Shown here: in pieces, positions 48,414 to 56,877 of the stretch | Layout of the letters: the number at the start of each line of letters is the position of its first letter | Numbering within the stretch: the stretch's first letter is position 1 | Source: Clostridium algoriphilum | GTDB lineage: Bacteria; Bacillota; Clostridia; Clostridiales; Clostridiaceae | Assembly (NCBI RefSeq): GCF_020443705.1 | Contig: NZ_JAIZZK010000004.1 | Coordinates: 124,001 to 188,000, forward strand | Length of the DNA: 64,000 bases | Direction: 5' to 3' | Translations under genes and position numbers: made by a program | The notes under the pieces: generated by a model | What the model saw: only the letters and a program-made list of their open reading frames with translations | What the model was told of the DNA's origin: nothing | The model's database searches: none

Positions 48414-49286
48414 TTACTTCCCTTGGAATTTTTTTATGTTTGTGCCATCACTTATAAGTACGATATTTTTATTTATATCAGTTCTATAGATTATAGAATT
48501 TATTTCTTTTAATTTGTCTAAGGTCTCTTTATTTGGATGACCATATGTGTTATAAGCTCCACAACTTATTACAGCAATTTTTGGAGAAACTTCATTTAAA
48601 AAATTTTGTGAGGTTGATGTCTTACTACCGTGATGACCAACTTTAAGTACTTGAGCTTTTAAATTGTAACCATTGTTAATAAGTTCTTGTTCAGCTAGTT
48701 CTTCGGCATCACCTGCAAATAAATAAGTAGAATTTCTATAAGAAACTTTTATAACACATGAGTAATCATTAGTATTTTCGTAGGTTGCGCTGTTGGGTGA
48801 CAGCATAACGCAAGAAGTATTCGCACCTAAATCTAAATACATGTTAGGTTTAGCTATGTTTATTTTAAAATTTTTACTTCTTAAAGCTCTGATCATATCA
48901 ACAAAAGATTGAGAGGAAGATATAGCTTTAGGTGCATAGAACTCTCCAACATCGAAGGTTTTAATTATACTAGCCATACCTCCTATATGATCTTCATGAG
49001 GATGTGTTGTAACTATATAGTCAAGTTTCTTAATATTATTCTTTTTTAAATACCTAATTAATTTTTGTTTTGAATCACTGGTTCCACTATCAATTAATAG
49101 GTTTTTATTATTTACTTGAATAAGTATACAATCACCCTGTCCTACATCAATAAAATGAGTAACTATATTATTTTTTAAATCTAAGTTTGTTTTTATTGTA
49201 GAGTTATAACCTACAGCAATGCAGATAGTTATAAAAATTAAAACAATGCAAATCAAGGTATATTTTAACCAGATTTTCTTTGGCAT
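48414..49286 (-). CDS. ComEC/Rec2-like metallo-beta-lactamase-fold hydrolase
   Basis: 290-aa protein with one N-terminal membrane anchor (LKYTLICIVLIFITICIAVG) and an outward-facing MBL domain: HFIDVGQGDCILIQ, IDSGTSD, THPHEDHIGGM with the metal-binding HxHxDH, then LFAGDAEELAEQELI and KVGHHGSKTS. This is the soluble domain type fused to ComEC in competence systems, here stand-alone. Such proteins are thought to be secreted or anchored nucleases or phosphodiesterases. Convergent with the pfkA remnant and divergent from plsC. ATG 49286 is preceded by a weak TAGGAGA site. Confidence 0.88.
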   Translation of the reverse strand: MPKKIWLKYTLICIVLIFITICIAVGYNSTIKTNLDLKNNIVTHFIDVGQGDCILIQVNNKNLLIDSGTSDSKQKLIRYLKKNNIKKLDYIVTTHPHEDHIGGMASIIKTFDVGEFYAPKAISSSQSFVDMIRALRSKNFKINIAKPNMYLDLGANTSCVMLSPNSATYENTNDYSCVIKVSYRNSTYLFAGDAEELAEQELINNGYNLKAQVLKVGHHGSKTSTSQNFLNEVSPKIAVISCGAYNTYGHPNKETLDKLKEINSIIYRTDINKNIVLISDGTNIKKFQGK

Positions 49287-49459
49287 ACGACTAATCTCCT
49301 ATGTATATATTTGAAGTATATATGTAATATTAAAGCATATAAATGATTTTATCCAAATATATAAAAAAATATCAATACATAAGGAGAAATTTGAAATAAG
49401 GCTTACTAACTAGTATAATCATAGTTGTAATTTAATCTAAGCATGAAAGGAACAGATAT

Positions 49460-50188
49460 ATGAGAACTATATACTTTTATTTACTTATTATTATTAATCT
49501 AATTTGGATAAACTTTAAAAAATTAAAATTTAATAGCATAAAAACGAAAAAGTCTATTAAAGAGGCAGAGGTGTATCTATTTAAGGTAGCTACGAATTGG
49601 GCTAATTTCGTACTTAAGACTGCAGGTTTAAATTTAACAGTTGAGGGGAAAGAAAACATACCAAATGAGGCCTGCCTTTTTGTGGGAAATCACCAAAGTG
49701 ATTTTGATATACCTGTAATACTTGCTAATATGGGCAGACTTACGGGTGCAGTTGCTAAAAAAAGTATGGTGAAGATACCAATAATGAGCTATTGGATGAA
49801 GCAAATACATTGCGTATTTATGGATAGGGAAAACCCAAGAGAGGCATTAAAGTCAATGGCTGAAGGTGTTGACAATTTGAAAAATGGGTATTCTATGCTT
49901 ATTTTTCCTGAAGGGACTAGAAGTAGAAGTAACAATATGGGTGAATTTAAGAAGGGAAGTATGAGGCTAGCGATAAAGGCTGGAGTTCCTATTATTCCTA
50001 TAACAGTTTATGATACTTATAAAGTAATGGAAGGTAATAATGGGAAAATAAAAAAGGCAAATGCTAAACTTATAATTGATAAACCTATATATCTTGATGG
50101 TATGTCTAAGGAAGAAAAAGCGAATATTTCAGATAGAGTAAAGAACATTATCCAAGGTAATTTAGATAGGGAACGTGATAAGAACTAA
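49460..50188 (+). CDS. plsC: 1-acyl-sn-glycerol-3-phosphate acyltransferase (PlsC family)
   Basis: 242-aa membrane-associated acyltransferase. An N-terminal hydrophobic helix (IYFYLLIIINLIWINF) is followed by the catalytic NHQSDFDIP (HX4D) near residue 77, the glycerol-phosphate contact FMDREN near residue 118 and FPEGTRSRSN near residue 151. It acylates lysophosphatidic acid to phosphatidic acid in phospholipid synthesis. ATG 49460 has GAAAGGAAC upstream. Single gene with a strong shared terminator after it. A related acyltransferase of different substrate cannot be excluded. Confidence 0.9.
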   Translation: MRTIYFYLLIIINLIWINFKKLKFNSIKTKKSIKEAEVYLFKVATNWANFVLKTAGLNLTVEGKENIPNEACLFVGNHQSDFDIPVILANMGRLTGAVAKKSMVKIPIMSYWMKQIHCVFMDRENPREALKSMAEGVDNLKNGYSMLIFPEGTRSRSNNMGEFKKGSMRLAIKAGVPIIPITVYDTYKVMEGNNGKIKKANAKLIIDKPIYLDGMSKEEKANISDRVKNIIQGNLDRERDKN

Positions 50189-50221
50189 AAATTATATACG
50201 ATATGTTATTTATTTTAATGT

Positions 50222-50270
50222 GCATAAAGAAAGAAGCAGCTAAATAAAATGGTTGCTTCTTTCTTTATGC
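50222..50270. terminator. Bidirectional terminator between plsC and gapN
   Basis: 17-bp perfect stem (50222-50238 with 50254-50270) with T-rich 3' arms on both strands, ending at the gapN stop codon. Confidence 0.75.
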
Positions 50271-51718
50271 TATGGGTTTATGAGTAATACTGTAGCTTTT
50301 GATCTAGTCATAGCTTCAATACTATATCGTATACCTTGAGTACCCATACCTGAGGATTTTGTTCCTGAGAAAGGAAAATGGTCAGGTCCTCTTTCGGGTT
50401 TATTGTTAATTTGAACAGTACCTACCTCTAATTGATTTGCAATATTAAAGGCATGATCAATATTTTTAGTATACACAGAGGATTGGAGGCCATACTCAGA
50501 ACTGTTCGCAATCTCAACAGCTTCATTAATGCTATTGACTCTAATTACCGGGAGTACTGGCCCAAAGGGTTCTTCCCATGCGAGTCTCATATTAGTAGTA
50601 ACATTATCAAATAATGTTGGAAAAATTAAATTATTATCTCGTTTATTTCCACATAATAAAGTAGCACCCTGACTTATGGCATCATTAATCAGATCTTGAA
50701 CATAGTCTGCAGCTTTATTATCTATAAGGGGGGTTATCTCACAACTATCTTCTGGATTTCCCACTTTTAGAAGTTTTATATTTTTTAACAATTCATTTAT
50801 GAGATCATCTGCAATATCATTTAAGACTAATACTCTTTTAACTGCAGTACATCTTTGGCCGGAATAGCTAAAGGCTCCCGCAACAATATCTTTGGCTGCA
50901 CTATGTATATCAGCATCGCTTAAGATTATAGCCGCATCTTTACCGCCAAGCTCCATAATCATAGGAACCATACCAGCAATTACAGCTATATGTTTTCCGA
51001 TTTCAGTGCTTCCAGTAAAGTTTATAAAATTTATATCCTTGTGAGTGACTAAATAATCGCCTATTTCAGAACTTTTACCTGTTATTGTGTTTAGTACTCC
51101 CTTCGGAACACCTGCCTCGTGGAAAAGGGCAGCTAGATGGAGCGCACTAATAGCTCCTTGAGTAGAAGGTTTAAAAATTACACTATTTCCACCAATTAAG
51201 GCTGGAGCAATTTTTGATGCAGGCAGGTTAATTGGATAATTAAAAGGGGAAATAGCAAGAACTATTCCTACTGGTACTTTGGATACAAAAGATATCTTAT
51301 TTTTCTTAAAACCAGGGAAATTATCTGCACCTATAGTTTCGCCTTCTAAATGTTTGCCAGCGTCAGCAGTGAATCTAATAAAATCTGCAGTTTTTTTTAT
51401 CTCAGCTATACATGAATCTTTATCTTTAGCAATTTCCTTTTGCATAATGTGTGACAAGTAATCTATATTCCCATCTAGCAATGTAGCGCATTTATGCAAA
51501 ATTGATGCACGGGAGCTAATGGGCATATCAGCCCAACTCTTTTGATAAATTTTTGAATTTGCAATAACTGCGTTAACTTCGTCAAAGCTCATAGCTGGAA
51601 TTGTGCCGACTAAACTATTATCTACTGGAGAGAAAATATCTATTGTATTTTTAGACGTAACCCAATCACCATTATATAAATTTTTGTAAGCATTATCTTG
51701 GCTCATACTATCGAACAA
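50270..51718 (-). CDS. gapN: NADP-dependent glyceraldehyde-3-phosphate dehydrogenase GapN (aldehyde dehydrogenase family)
   Basis: 482-aa aldehyde dehydrogenase. The nucleophile Cys is in SGQRCTAVKRVLV near residue 285, a sequence characteristic of the non-phosphorylating GapN, and the general-base Glu in MELGGKDAAIIL near residue 250. The C-terminus has the usual FSGTKSSGMGTQGIRYSIE. GapN oxidises glyceraldehyde 3-phosphate to 3-phosphoglycerate without ATP and supplies NADPH in several clostridia and streptococci. It starts at TTG 51718, chosen because GCGAGGTGA lies 7 bases upstream; an ATG 12 bases inside is the alternative. Specificity is inferred from the Cys-region match. Confidence 0.82.
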   Translation of the reverse strand: MFDSMSQDNAYKNLYNGDWVTSKNTIDIFSPVDNSLVGTIPAMSFDEVNAVIANSKIYQKSWADMPISSRASILHKCATLLDGNIDYLSHIMQKEIAKDKDSCIAEIKKTADFIRFTADAGKHLEGETIGADNFPGFKKNKISFVSKVPVGIVLAISPFNYPINLPASKIAPALIGGNSVIFKPSTQGAISALHLAALFHEAGVPKGVLNTITGKSSEIGDYLVTHKDINFINFTGSTEIGKHIAVIAGMVPMIMELGGKDAAIILSDADIHSAAKDIVAGAFSYSGQRCTAVKRVLVLNDIADDLINELLKNIKLLKVGNPEDSCEITPLIDNKAADYVQDLINDAISQGATLLCGNKRDNNLIFPTLFDNVTTNMRLAWEEPFGPVLPVIRVNSINEAVEIANSSEYGLQSSVYTKNIDHAFNIANQLEVGTVQINNKPERGPDHFPFSGTKSSGMGTQGIRYSIEAMTRSKATVLLINP

Positions 51719-51801
51719 GAAAAATCACCTCGCTTTAAGATTGTTTTACCTGTATAGTATTAACCAAAGATAAGTATATTATTGCAGGACTAAAGTGATA
51801 A

Positions 51802-52110
51802 TTAATAGTGTCTTTTGGTCATTAAATCCTCTATTATAGATATTTTAGACTGCAGTAATGCATTTTCATTTTCAAGTTTTAATATAGTATTTTCAGCTTC
51901 TTTATTTTTGTTACTTGCAATAGTTAAAGTTTTTTGTAGTTTTTTATTTTTGTTTAGTTTTTCGTCTATTGCTGGTTTATATTTTTTGCTTAAAGCAAAA
52001 TTCTTATTGATTAAAAAGTATGTTTCGTTATAAAATGTAATTAAATATATCTTTATTTCTTTAGTAACACATTTAAAATTGGAAATAAGTAAATCTATTA
52101 ATTTATTCAT
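51802..52110 (-). CDS. Hypothetical coiled-coil protein (102 aa)
   Basis: 102-aa basic protein. Residues 1-45 are mixed, with a weakly hydrophobic patch (IKIYLITFYNETYFLI); residues 48-95 form a probable coiled coil (KLNKNKKLQKTLTIASNKNK then EAENTILKLENENALLQSK). ATG 52110 has a good GAGGTGATTATTT ribosome site. It is divergent from another small coiled-coil gene at 52170, with a 59-base shared upstream region. No family recognised and no function can be given. Confidence 0.6.
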   Translation of the reverse strand: MNKLIDLLISNFKCVTKEIKIYLITFYNETYFLINKNFALSKKYKPAIDEKLNKNKKLQKTLTIASNKNKEAENTILKLENENALLQSKISIIEDLMTKRHY

Positions 52111-52169
52111 AAATAATCACCTCAAGTACATTCTACATAAAGAATACTATGAAAGGCAAGGTAATAATA

Positions 52170-52610
52170 ATGGATAAAAATAATAATGAACGTTATTTAG
52201 AAAATATTAAACATAAGATTGAGAAACTTGATATAAAAGGGGAAGAATATGAATTACAATTAGTCCAGCAAATAAAGATCCTCGAACATAACAATGAGAC
52301 AATTCAAAAATTTAAGTTTACCCATGATATGTTATATGACAAATATATTAGCTTAATAAGTTTGCTTGAGAAACAAGGGATAATTTTTGAGATTAACTTT
52401 AATGATTATAAGCCACACGAATGGGAAAATTTATTGGTAGTAAAAACAGGAAGTGGATATGAAATTCGAACTAAAGCTGGTCATAGGTTAAAAATGTTAG
52501 ATGAAAATTATTCGAAGATTATTGGAGATATAAACAAAAAAGAAGAACATAGCTTAATTGTAATAAGAGTTACAGATAAAACCTCGCTAGTTCAACTTAG
52601 ATTTAACTAA
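52170..52610 (+). CDS. Hypothetical protein with N-terminal coiled coil (146 aa)
   Basis: 146-aa soluble protein: residues 1-65 charged and helical (NIKHKIEKLDIKGEEYELQL), then a beta-rich C-terminal half with EWENLLVVKTGSGYEIRTKA and VIRVTDKTSLVQLRF. The start is set at ATG 52170 with GCAAGGTAA upstream; an ATG at 52149 would add seven residues. The gene is followed by a very strong hairpin. It is divergent from the 102-aa coiled-coil gene, so the pair may be co-regulated. No family recognised. Confidence 0.6.
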   Translation: MDKNNNERYLENIKHKIEKLDIKGEEYELQLVQQIKILEHNNETIQKFKFTHDMLYDKYISLISLLEKQGIIFEINFNDYKPHEWENLLVVKTGSGYEIRTKAGHRLKMLDENYSKIIGDINKKEEHSLIVIRVTDKTSLVQLRFN

Positions 52611-52640
52611 AGTAGAGAATATAGTATTTCGTAAATAATT

Positions 52641-52685
52641 ACAAATAAAAGAAACTGAATTTGAAATTCAGTTTCTTTTATTTGT
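52641..52685. terminator. Bidirectional terminator with 22-base arms
   Basis: Arms 52641-52662 and 52664-52685 are exact inverse copies around a single base, T-rich at both ends. It separates the convergent 146-aa and DUF378 genes. Confidence 0.85.
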
Positions 52686-52705
52686 TGTAACATTCAATTT
52701 TAAAA

Positions 52706-52927
52706 CTATTTAACCTCAGTTCTATCTCTGTCACTATCTCTGTCTCTTCCTAAGAAAGATAAAGCATATAGGCCACATAAACCTACTAGAGCAAAAATAA
52801 TTCTTGTAAATGCAGTATTTGTACCAAACAAGCTTGATACTAGGTCAAATCGGAAAAATCCAATTAATCCCCAATTTATAGCGCCTATAATAATTAATAC
52901 AAGTGCAGTAGTATCTAATGCTTTCAT
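52706..52927 (-). CDS. DUF378 small membrane protein
   Basis: 73-aa protein with two hydrophobic helices: TTALVLIIIGAINWGLIGFF and FTRIIFALVGLCGLYALSFL, followed by a charged tail with an RD repeat (GRDRDSDRDRTEV). The GAINWGLIGFF motif defines DUF378, small membrane proteins of unknown function common in Firmicutes. ATG 52927 is chosen since AAAGGAGA lies 8 bases upstream; an earlier ATG sits inside the ribosome site. A single gene, downstream of the pan operon but 70 bases from panD. Confidence 0.85.
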   Translation of the reverse strand: MKALDTTALVLIIIGAINWGLIGFFRFDLVSSLFGTNTAFTRIIFALVGLCGLYALSFLGRDRDSDRDRTEVK

Positions 52928-53005
52928 TGCAAACATCTCCTTTAATTAATTCTTGTTATTATTGTTTGCAATTTTGTAAAAAATATTACAATATTATAAA
53001 ATAAA

Positions 53006-53389
53006 TTATTTTATTTCACCATGTTTTTCATAATGAGCTATTTCTAATAAATTGTTGTTATTGTCAACAAATACTACTGTAGGTTTAATATTTTTTGCTT
53101 CTTCTTCATTAATTTGGCAAAAAGTCATAATTATTATTTTATCACCAGGTTGAACACATCTTGCAGCAGCTCCATTAATACACATAGTTCCGCTACCAGG
53201 ATCCCCTGCAATAACATAAGTTTCAAACCTGTTTCCATTATCAATATCTACAATTTGCACTTTTTCATATTCTAGAATATTTGAGTTTTCCATTAGCGTT
53301 TTGTCTATAGTTATACTTCCAACATAATTTAATTTAGCATCTGTAACAATAGCTCTGTGTATTTTAGATTTTAACATAGTTAATATCAT
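53006..53389 (-). CDS. panD: Aspartate 1-decarboxylase PanD
   Basis: 127-aa pyruvoyl enzyme that makes beta-alanine from L-aspartate for pantothenate. The self-cleavage site is in [14 protein letters not shown]: the chain breaks at Gly-Ser and the Ser becomes the pyruvoyl group. Further motifs are [10 protein letters not shown] at the N-terminus and [19 protein letters not shown] near residue 72. ATG 53389 has TAGGAGGATC upstream, fixing the start; the frame is open 12 codons further. Last gene of the pan operon, 124 bases after panC; a palindrome at 53418-53440 lies just before its ribosome site. Confidence 0.95.
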   Translation of the reverse strand: MILTMLKSKIHRAIVTDAKLNYVGSITIDKTLMENSNILEYEKVQIVDIDNGNRFETYVIAGDPGSGTMCINGAAARCVQPGDKIIIMTFCQINEEEAKNIKPTVVFVDNNNNLLEIAHYEKHGEIK

Positions 53390-53513
53390 ATTGATCCTCC
53401 TATATTTCTCTGTGATAGATAACAATTATTAATTGTTATCCATTCTGTATTTTTATAAGCACATAACAATTATTTTTTGGTATCACTCGTTTATTCTTTA
53501 GTAGTATTTTAAC

Positions 53514-54359
53514 TTAAGCTTCCCATATAAAATTATCTATTAATCTCGTTTTGCCGATGAAGACTGCTATGGCAATAAGAATAGGCTTATTTACAAGTTC
53601 TACATCATTTAGCGACATTGCATCAACAACCTCTATATAGTCAATTTTAGCCAAAACCTCATTTTGAAGTACATTTCTTATAATTTTTTTTAAAAGTTCA
53701 GTAGATTTTTCACCAGATGACAACAATTCTTTACCTTTAGTTAAGCTCCTGTTTAAAACTAAAGCTGCTTGTCTTTCTTTTGATGACAAATAAGCATTGC
53801 GTGAGCTTTTTGCAAGTCCATCGTCTTCTCGTACAATAGGGCACCCAATAATTTCTATATCAAAATTCAAATCTCTTACCATTCTTTTTATTATAGCCAA
53901 TTGTTGAGCATCTTTTTCCCCAAAGTATGCTTTATCGGCTGGAATTATATTAAAGAGTTTTGAAACTACAGTACATACACCGTTGAAATGACCAGGTCTT
54001 TTAGCACCACAAAGTCCTGTTGTAAGTCCTTGTACACTAACGCCTGTTACCATATCAGTGTAATACATTTCAGAGGTTTCTGGAGCGAATATTAGATGTG
54101 CTCCAGCTTTTTCACATAGAATTGAATCTTTATCTAAATCTCTTGGGTAAGATGATAGATCTTCATTAGGACCGAATTGTATGGGATTTACAAATATACT
54201 TACAACAACTTTTTCATTTTCTTTTGATGCACGGTTTATTAGGCTTGCATGGCCTTCATGTAGGGATCCCATAGTAGGAACTAAGGCGATGCTGTAACCT
54301 TCTTTTTTCCAAGATTTCATTTGATTTCGAGCTTCCTCAATAGTTTTTACAGTAATCAT
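53514..54359 (-). CDS. panC: Pantothenate synthetase PanC
   Basis: 281-aa nucleotidyltransferase-fold ligase that condenses pantoate and beta-alanine using ATP, through pantoyl adenylate. Motifs: LVPTMGSLHEGHASLINRA with the HxGH nucleotide site near residue 30, FVNPIQFGPNEDL near residue 57, YFGEKDAQQLAIIKRMVRDL near residue 150 and DDGLAKSSRNAYLS near residue 180. Full length. Third gene of the operon, 84 bases after panB. Confidence 0.96.
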   Translation of the reverse strand: MITVKTIEEARNQMKSWKKEGYSIALVPTMGSLHEGHASLINRASKENEKVVVSIFVNPIQFGPNEDLSSYPRDLDKDSILCEKAGAHLIFAPETSEMYYTDMVTGVSVQGLTTGLCGAKRPGHFNGVCTVVSKLFNIIPADKAYFGEKDAQQLAIIKRMVRDLNFDIEIIGCPIVREDDGLAKSSRNAYLSSKERQAALVLNRSLTKGKELLSSGEKSTELLKKIIRNVLQNEVLAKIDYIEVVDAMSLNDVELVNKPILIAIAVFIGKTRLIDNFIWEA

Positions 54360-54443
54360 TTGCTAGAGGCATTTATAAAGTGTTCTTATTTATACTTTAT
54401 TAATGCCAGCTACACTTCCTTTCTTATGTATATTTAAAATACG

Positions 54444-55271
54444 TTAATATAGTTTATTTAAAATTTCATCATCAATTTTAAAACAGTGCTCTTTAGCGGG
54501 GAAAGTTCCTTCATTAACTTCTTTAACATATAATTTAAAACCGTCTCTCATGAGATCTCCAACATTTGCAAAGTCTTTTACAAACTTAGGTTTAAAGCCA
54601 TCAAACATATTAAGCATATCTTGATACACCAAAATTTGGCCATCACAGCCACCACCAGCACCAATTCCTATAGTTGGTATACTAATGCTACGTGATATAA
54701 TATCAGCCAGTTTTGAGGGGATACATTCAAGTACAATAGCAAAAGCACCTGCTGCCTCTATTTTTTTAGCATCTTCAATAAGTTTCTGTGCATCAGTGGT
54801 ATTTTTACCTTGGACTTTAAAGCCTCCAAACATATTAACAGATTGTGGAGTTAGACCAAGATGACCCATTACAGGGATTTGAGCATTCACTATAGCTTTA
54901 ATTTGTGGGCAAACGATGGCACCACCCTCGAGTTTTATAGCTTGTGCTCCGGCTTCTTGTATAAATCTGCCTGAATTTTTGACCGCGTCATATAGTGATG
55001 CTTGATAGGACATAAAAGGCATATCACCGACTACAAGAGCATTTTTACTTCCACGAACAACAGCTTTAGTGTGATGCAACATATCATCCATAGTTACGCT
55101 TAAGGTGTCCTTATATCCAAGGCAAACCATACCTAAGGAATCTCCTACTAGAATTCCATTAACGCCACATTCATCAATAATCCTAGCCATGGAATAGTCA
55201 TAAGCTGTAAGCATTGTTAATTTTTGAGCCGATTTTTTAGCTGATATAAAGGTTGAAACTGAATTTTTCAA
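54444..55271 (-). CDS. panB: 3-methyl-2-oxobutanoate hydroxymethyltransferase PanB
   Basis: 275-aa TIM-barrel enzyme making ketopantoate from alpha-ketoisovalerate and methylene-tetrahydrofolate. Visible: [31 protein letters not shown] near residue 38 (Mg-binding Asp), [11 protein letters not shown] near residue 78, IKLEGG near residue 110, [20 protein letters not shown] near residue 134 and [20 protein letters not shown] near residue 198. ATG 55271 directly abuts the panG stop (55272), so the two are coupled. Confidence 0.96.
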   Translation of the reverse strand: MKNSVSTFISAKKSAQKLTMLTAYDYSMARIIDECGVNGILVGDSLGMVCLGYKDTLSVTMDDMLHHTKAVVRGSKNALVVGDMPFMSYQASLYDAVKNSGRFIQEAGAQAIKLEGGAIVCPQIKAIVNAQIPVMGHLGLTPQSVNMFGGFKVQGKNTTDAQKLIEDAKKIEAAGAFAIVLECIPSKLADIISRSISIPTIGIGAGGGCDGQILVYQDMLNMFDGFKPKFVKDFANVGDLMRDGFKLYVKEVNEGTFPAKEHCFKIDDEILNKLY

Positions 55272-56126
55272 TTAATAGTCCCCCTTCATGCTTAAATATT
55301 CTTTAAGCTTTGTGTAATCTTTGTCTTTATGTTTCTTTTGGGATAAAGGTAGTAGATTTAGTGATAATTTTTTATATAATTCTACATCAATCTTAGGAAT
55401 AGCATTCATGTGAAGGTTTACCGTGCCTATATCGTTTCTATCGATTGGACCAGTTAAAGCAGATTTGCATCCATCATGTTTTATATTATCAATATTATTT
55501 TGTATTAAAGGTAGTAACGCTTCTAAGGCATCATTTTCACTTAGCCCACATTGACTTAAGTAACTGCATCCAGTATTAATTAAAGATAAAACTAAATTTG
55601 ATACTGTTACGCTAGCTAAATGGTAAAGTGCCTTATTATCTTTATCAATAACAAAAGATTTATTGCCTAATGAATGAATAAAATCTTTGAGCTGATCAAT
55701 ATGACCTTCTGGTCCTTCTATAGAAAAATAAGCATTTTGTAGGTTTTTGTATGAATTATATTTATCTGAAAATGCAAAAATTGGGTGAATCGAATATGCG
55801 AATGCATCTGAATTGTTTATATTTTTAAAAATGCTAGAGGTTAAAGAACCACTAGTATGACATATTATTTTATTAGTTAAGTTAAAATTTAATAATTTCT
55901 GCCAAACTTCGTGAATTGAATCATCAGGAGTAGTAATGAAAATCATTGAACTATCCTTTACCAAATCATTGATTGTCTCATAAGCTTTTGAATTAGTGAA
56001 TTCAGATGCTTCTTTTGCATCTTTATATAATTCACTATAATATCCAGATAAAATTATTCCTTTCATGGAAAAATATTTTCCAAGAGAAAATCCTACCTTT
56101 CCTGATCCAATAAAGCCGATAACCAT
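55272..56126 (-). CDS. panG: Ketopantoate reductase PanG-type (Rossmann/DUF2520)
   Basis: 284-aa oxidoreductase. The Rossmann nucleotide motif is VIGFIGSGKVGFSLGKYF at the N-terminus, followed by IFITTPDDSIHEVW near residue 63, ICHTSGSL near residue 88 and a helical DUF2520 C-terminal domain (HLASVTVSNLVLSLINTGCS, ALTGPIDRNDIGTVNLHM). It is unlike classic PanE. The DUF2520 protein PanG, first described in Francisella and also shown for other bacteria including clostridia, reduces ketopantoate to pantoate. Being first gene of panG-panB-panC-panD supports that role and no PanE is seen. ATG 56126 has TTGGAGGCGATATT upstream. Confidence 0.82.
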   Translation of the reverse strand: MVIGFIGSGKVGFSLGKYFSMKGIILSGYYSELYKDAKEASEFTNSKAYETINDLVKDSSMIFITTPDDSIHEVWQKLLNFNLTNKIICHTSGSLTSSIFKNINNSDAFAYSIHPIFAFSDKYNSYKNLQNAYFSIEGPEGHIDQLKDFIHSLGNKSFVIDKDNKALYHLASVTVSNLVLSLINTGCSYLSQCGLSENDALEALLPLIQNNIDNIKHDGCKSALTGPIDRNDIGTVNLHMNAIPKIDVELYKKLSLNLLPLSQKKHKDKDYTKLKEYLSMKGDY

Positions 56127-56153
56127 AATATCGCCTCCAATTTAATACAGTAT

Positions 56154-56177
56154 AAAAAACGTCTCAGATAACTGAGA
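56154..56177 (-). terminator. Attenuator-like terminator in the pan operon leader
   Basis: Minus strand: TCTCAG-TTAT-CTGAGA hairpin (56177-56162) followed by CGTTTTTTAT, located 28-50 bases upstream of panG, so it would stop transcription before the operon. Confidence 0.65.
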
Positions 56178-56199
56178 GTTAAATCCTCCTGTATAGCTG

Positions 56200-56290
56200 T
56201 CCCATTCATAAAGATATGAGCAGAAAAAATAAATCAAACCACTTTAGTAGATAAAGCTACTTTAGCAGGTTATTAATAATATGTTAAACA
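56200..56290 (-). promoter_or_regulatory. Structured leader upstream of panG, possible pan-type RNA motif
   Basis: Minus-strand hairpin at 56269-56239: CCTGCT-AA-AGTAG, loop CTTTAT, CTACT-AA-AGTGG, giving two 5-bp helices split by an AA/AA internal loop. A pan RNA motif with conserved unpaired adenosines is known upstream of pantothenate genes in Firmicutes. The match is by shape and context only; I could not run a covariance model. A terminator follows downstream. Confidence 0.42.
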
Positions 56291-56385
56291 ATTAAGTGCA
56301 GTTCTTATTAGATACTACCCATAAATATTTTAGCATAAAATTTTTTTAAATACAAATATAAATTAATAAATTAATACATATACTA
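56291..56385. other. Divergent intergenic region between pan operon and 124-aa membrane protein
   Basis: Highly AT-rich with T-run TTTTTTT at 56341. It should hold the minus-strand pan promoter; I see no strong consensus pair. The plus-strand promoter is at 56386. Confidence 0.35.
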
Positions 56386-56414
56386 TTGATATATATTAAG
56401 AAATGTTTGATAAT
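56386..56414 (+). promoter_or_regulatory. Sigma-A promoter of the 124-aa membrane protein
   Basis: TTGATA (56386-56391), 17-base spacer, GATAAT (56409-56414), about 33 bases upstream of the start of translation. Confidence 0.65.
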
Positions 56415-56454
56415 GTATAGTGTACTTTTATTTATAAAGAAGGGGGGATAAAAT

Positions 56455-56829
56455 ATGAATATATTCATACAAATACTTAGCATGATTGTATTTGCAATTA
56501 TTGCTCTTGCATTATATTATGTTTTAAAAACTTATGTATTGTACAAGATTAAAATTAGTAAGTGGATAGTTCTTGGAATAGCTATAGTATTTTTTATAGT
56601 TCCTATGATCGTATGGCCAACAATGCCGACCTTTGTATCTAAATATGTAATACCAGGAATATTTGTTATATTTGCTTTATGGTTTATGGATTTAGCAGGT
56701 CTTATGAGAAAGAAGAAGAATGTTTCTAAAACAAATTATACAAGTACTAATTCGAAAAAAGATAAAAAAGATGACATAGTAATTAGGCCTAAAGCTAAGC
56801 CTAATAGAGTTAAAAACAATAAAAAATAA
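56455..56829 (+). CDS. Hypothetical membrane protein (124 aa)
   Basis: 124-aa protein with three hydrophobic helices (about 5-28, 38-56 and 66-84) followed by a strongly basic, Lys/Asn-rich cytoplasmic tail (KKDKKDDIVIRPKAKPNRVK). ATG 56455 has an AAGGGGGGAT ribosome site. It is a single-gene unit with its own promoter and a strong terminator. I do not recognise the family and cannot give a function; the tail would suit contact with nucleic acid or acidic lipids, which is speculation. Confidence 0.65.
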   Translation: MNIFIQILSMIVFAIIALALYYVLKTYVLYKIKISKWIVLGIAIVFFIVPMIVWPTMPTFVSKYVIPGIFVIFALWFMDLAGLMRKKKNVSKTNYTSTNSKKDKKDDIVIRPKAKPNRVKNNKK

Positions 56830-56833
56830 TAGG

Positions 56834-56874
56834 AGAGAGTATAGATTTCTATATGAAATCTATACTCTCTTTTT
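56834..56874. terminator. Terminator between 124-aa protein and amidohydrolase genes
   Basis: 16-bp perfect stem (56834-56849 with 56855-56870), 5-base loop, followed by TTTT. It lies between convergent genes. Confidence 0.85.
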
Positions 56875-56877
56875 GCT

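Noticed and set aside
53418-53440. Lac-operator-like or Rex-like site from the GATAACAATT string
   Set aside because: Half-site likeness only; no LacI-type regulator in the window and the Rex consensus is not met.
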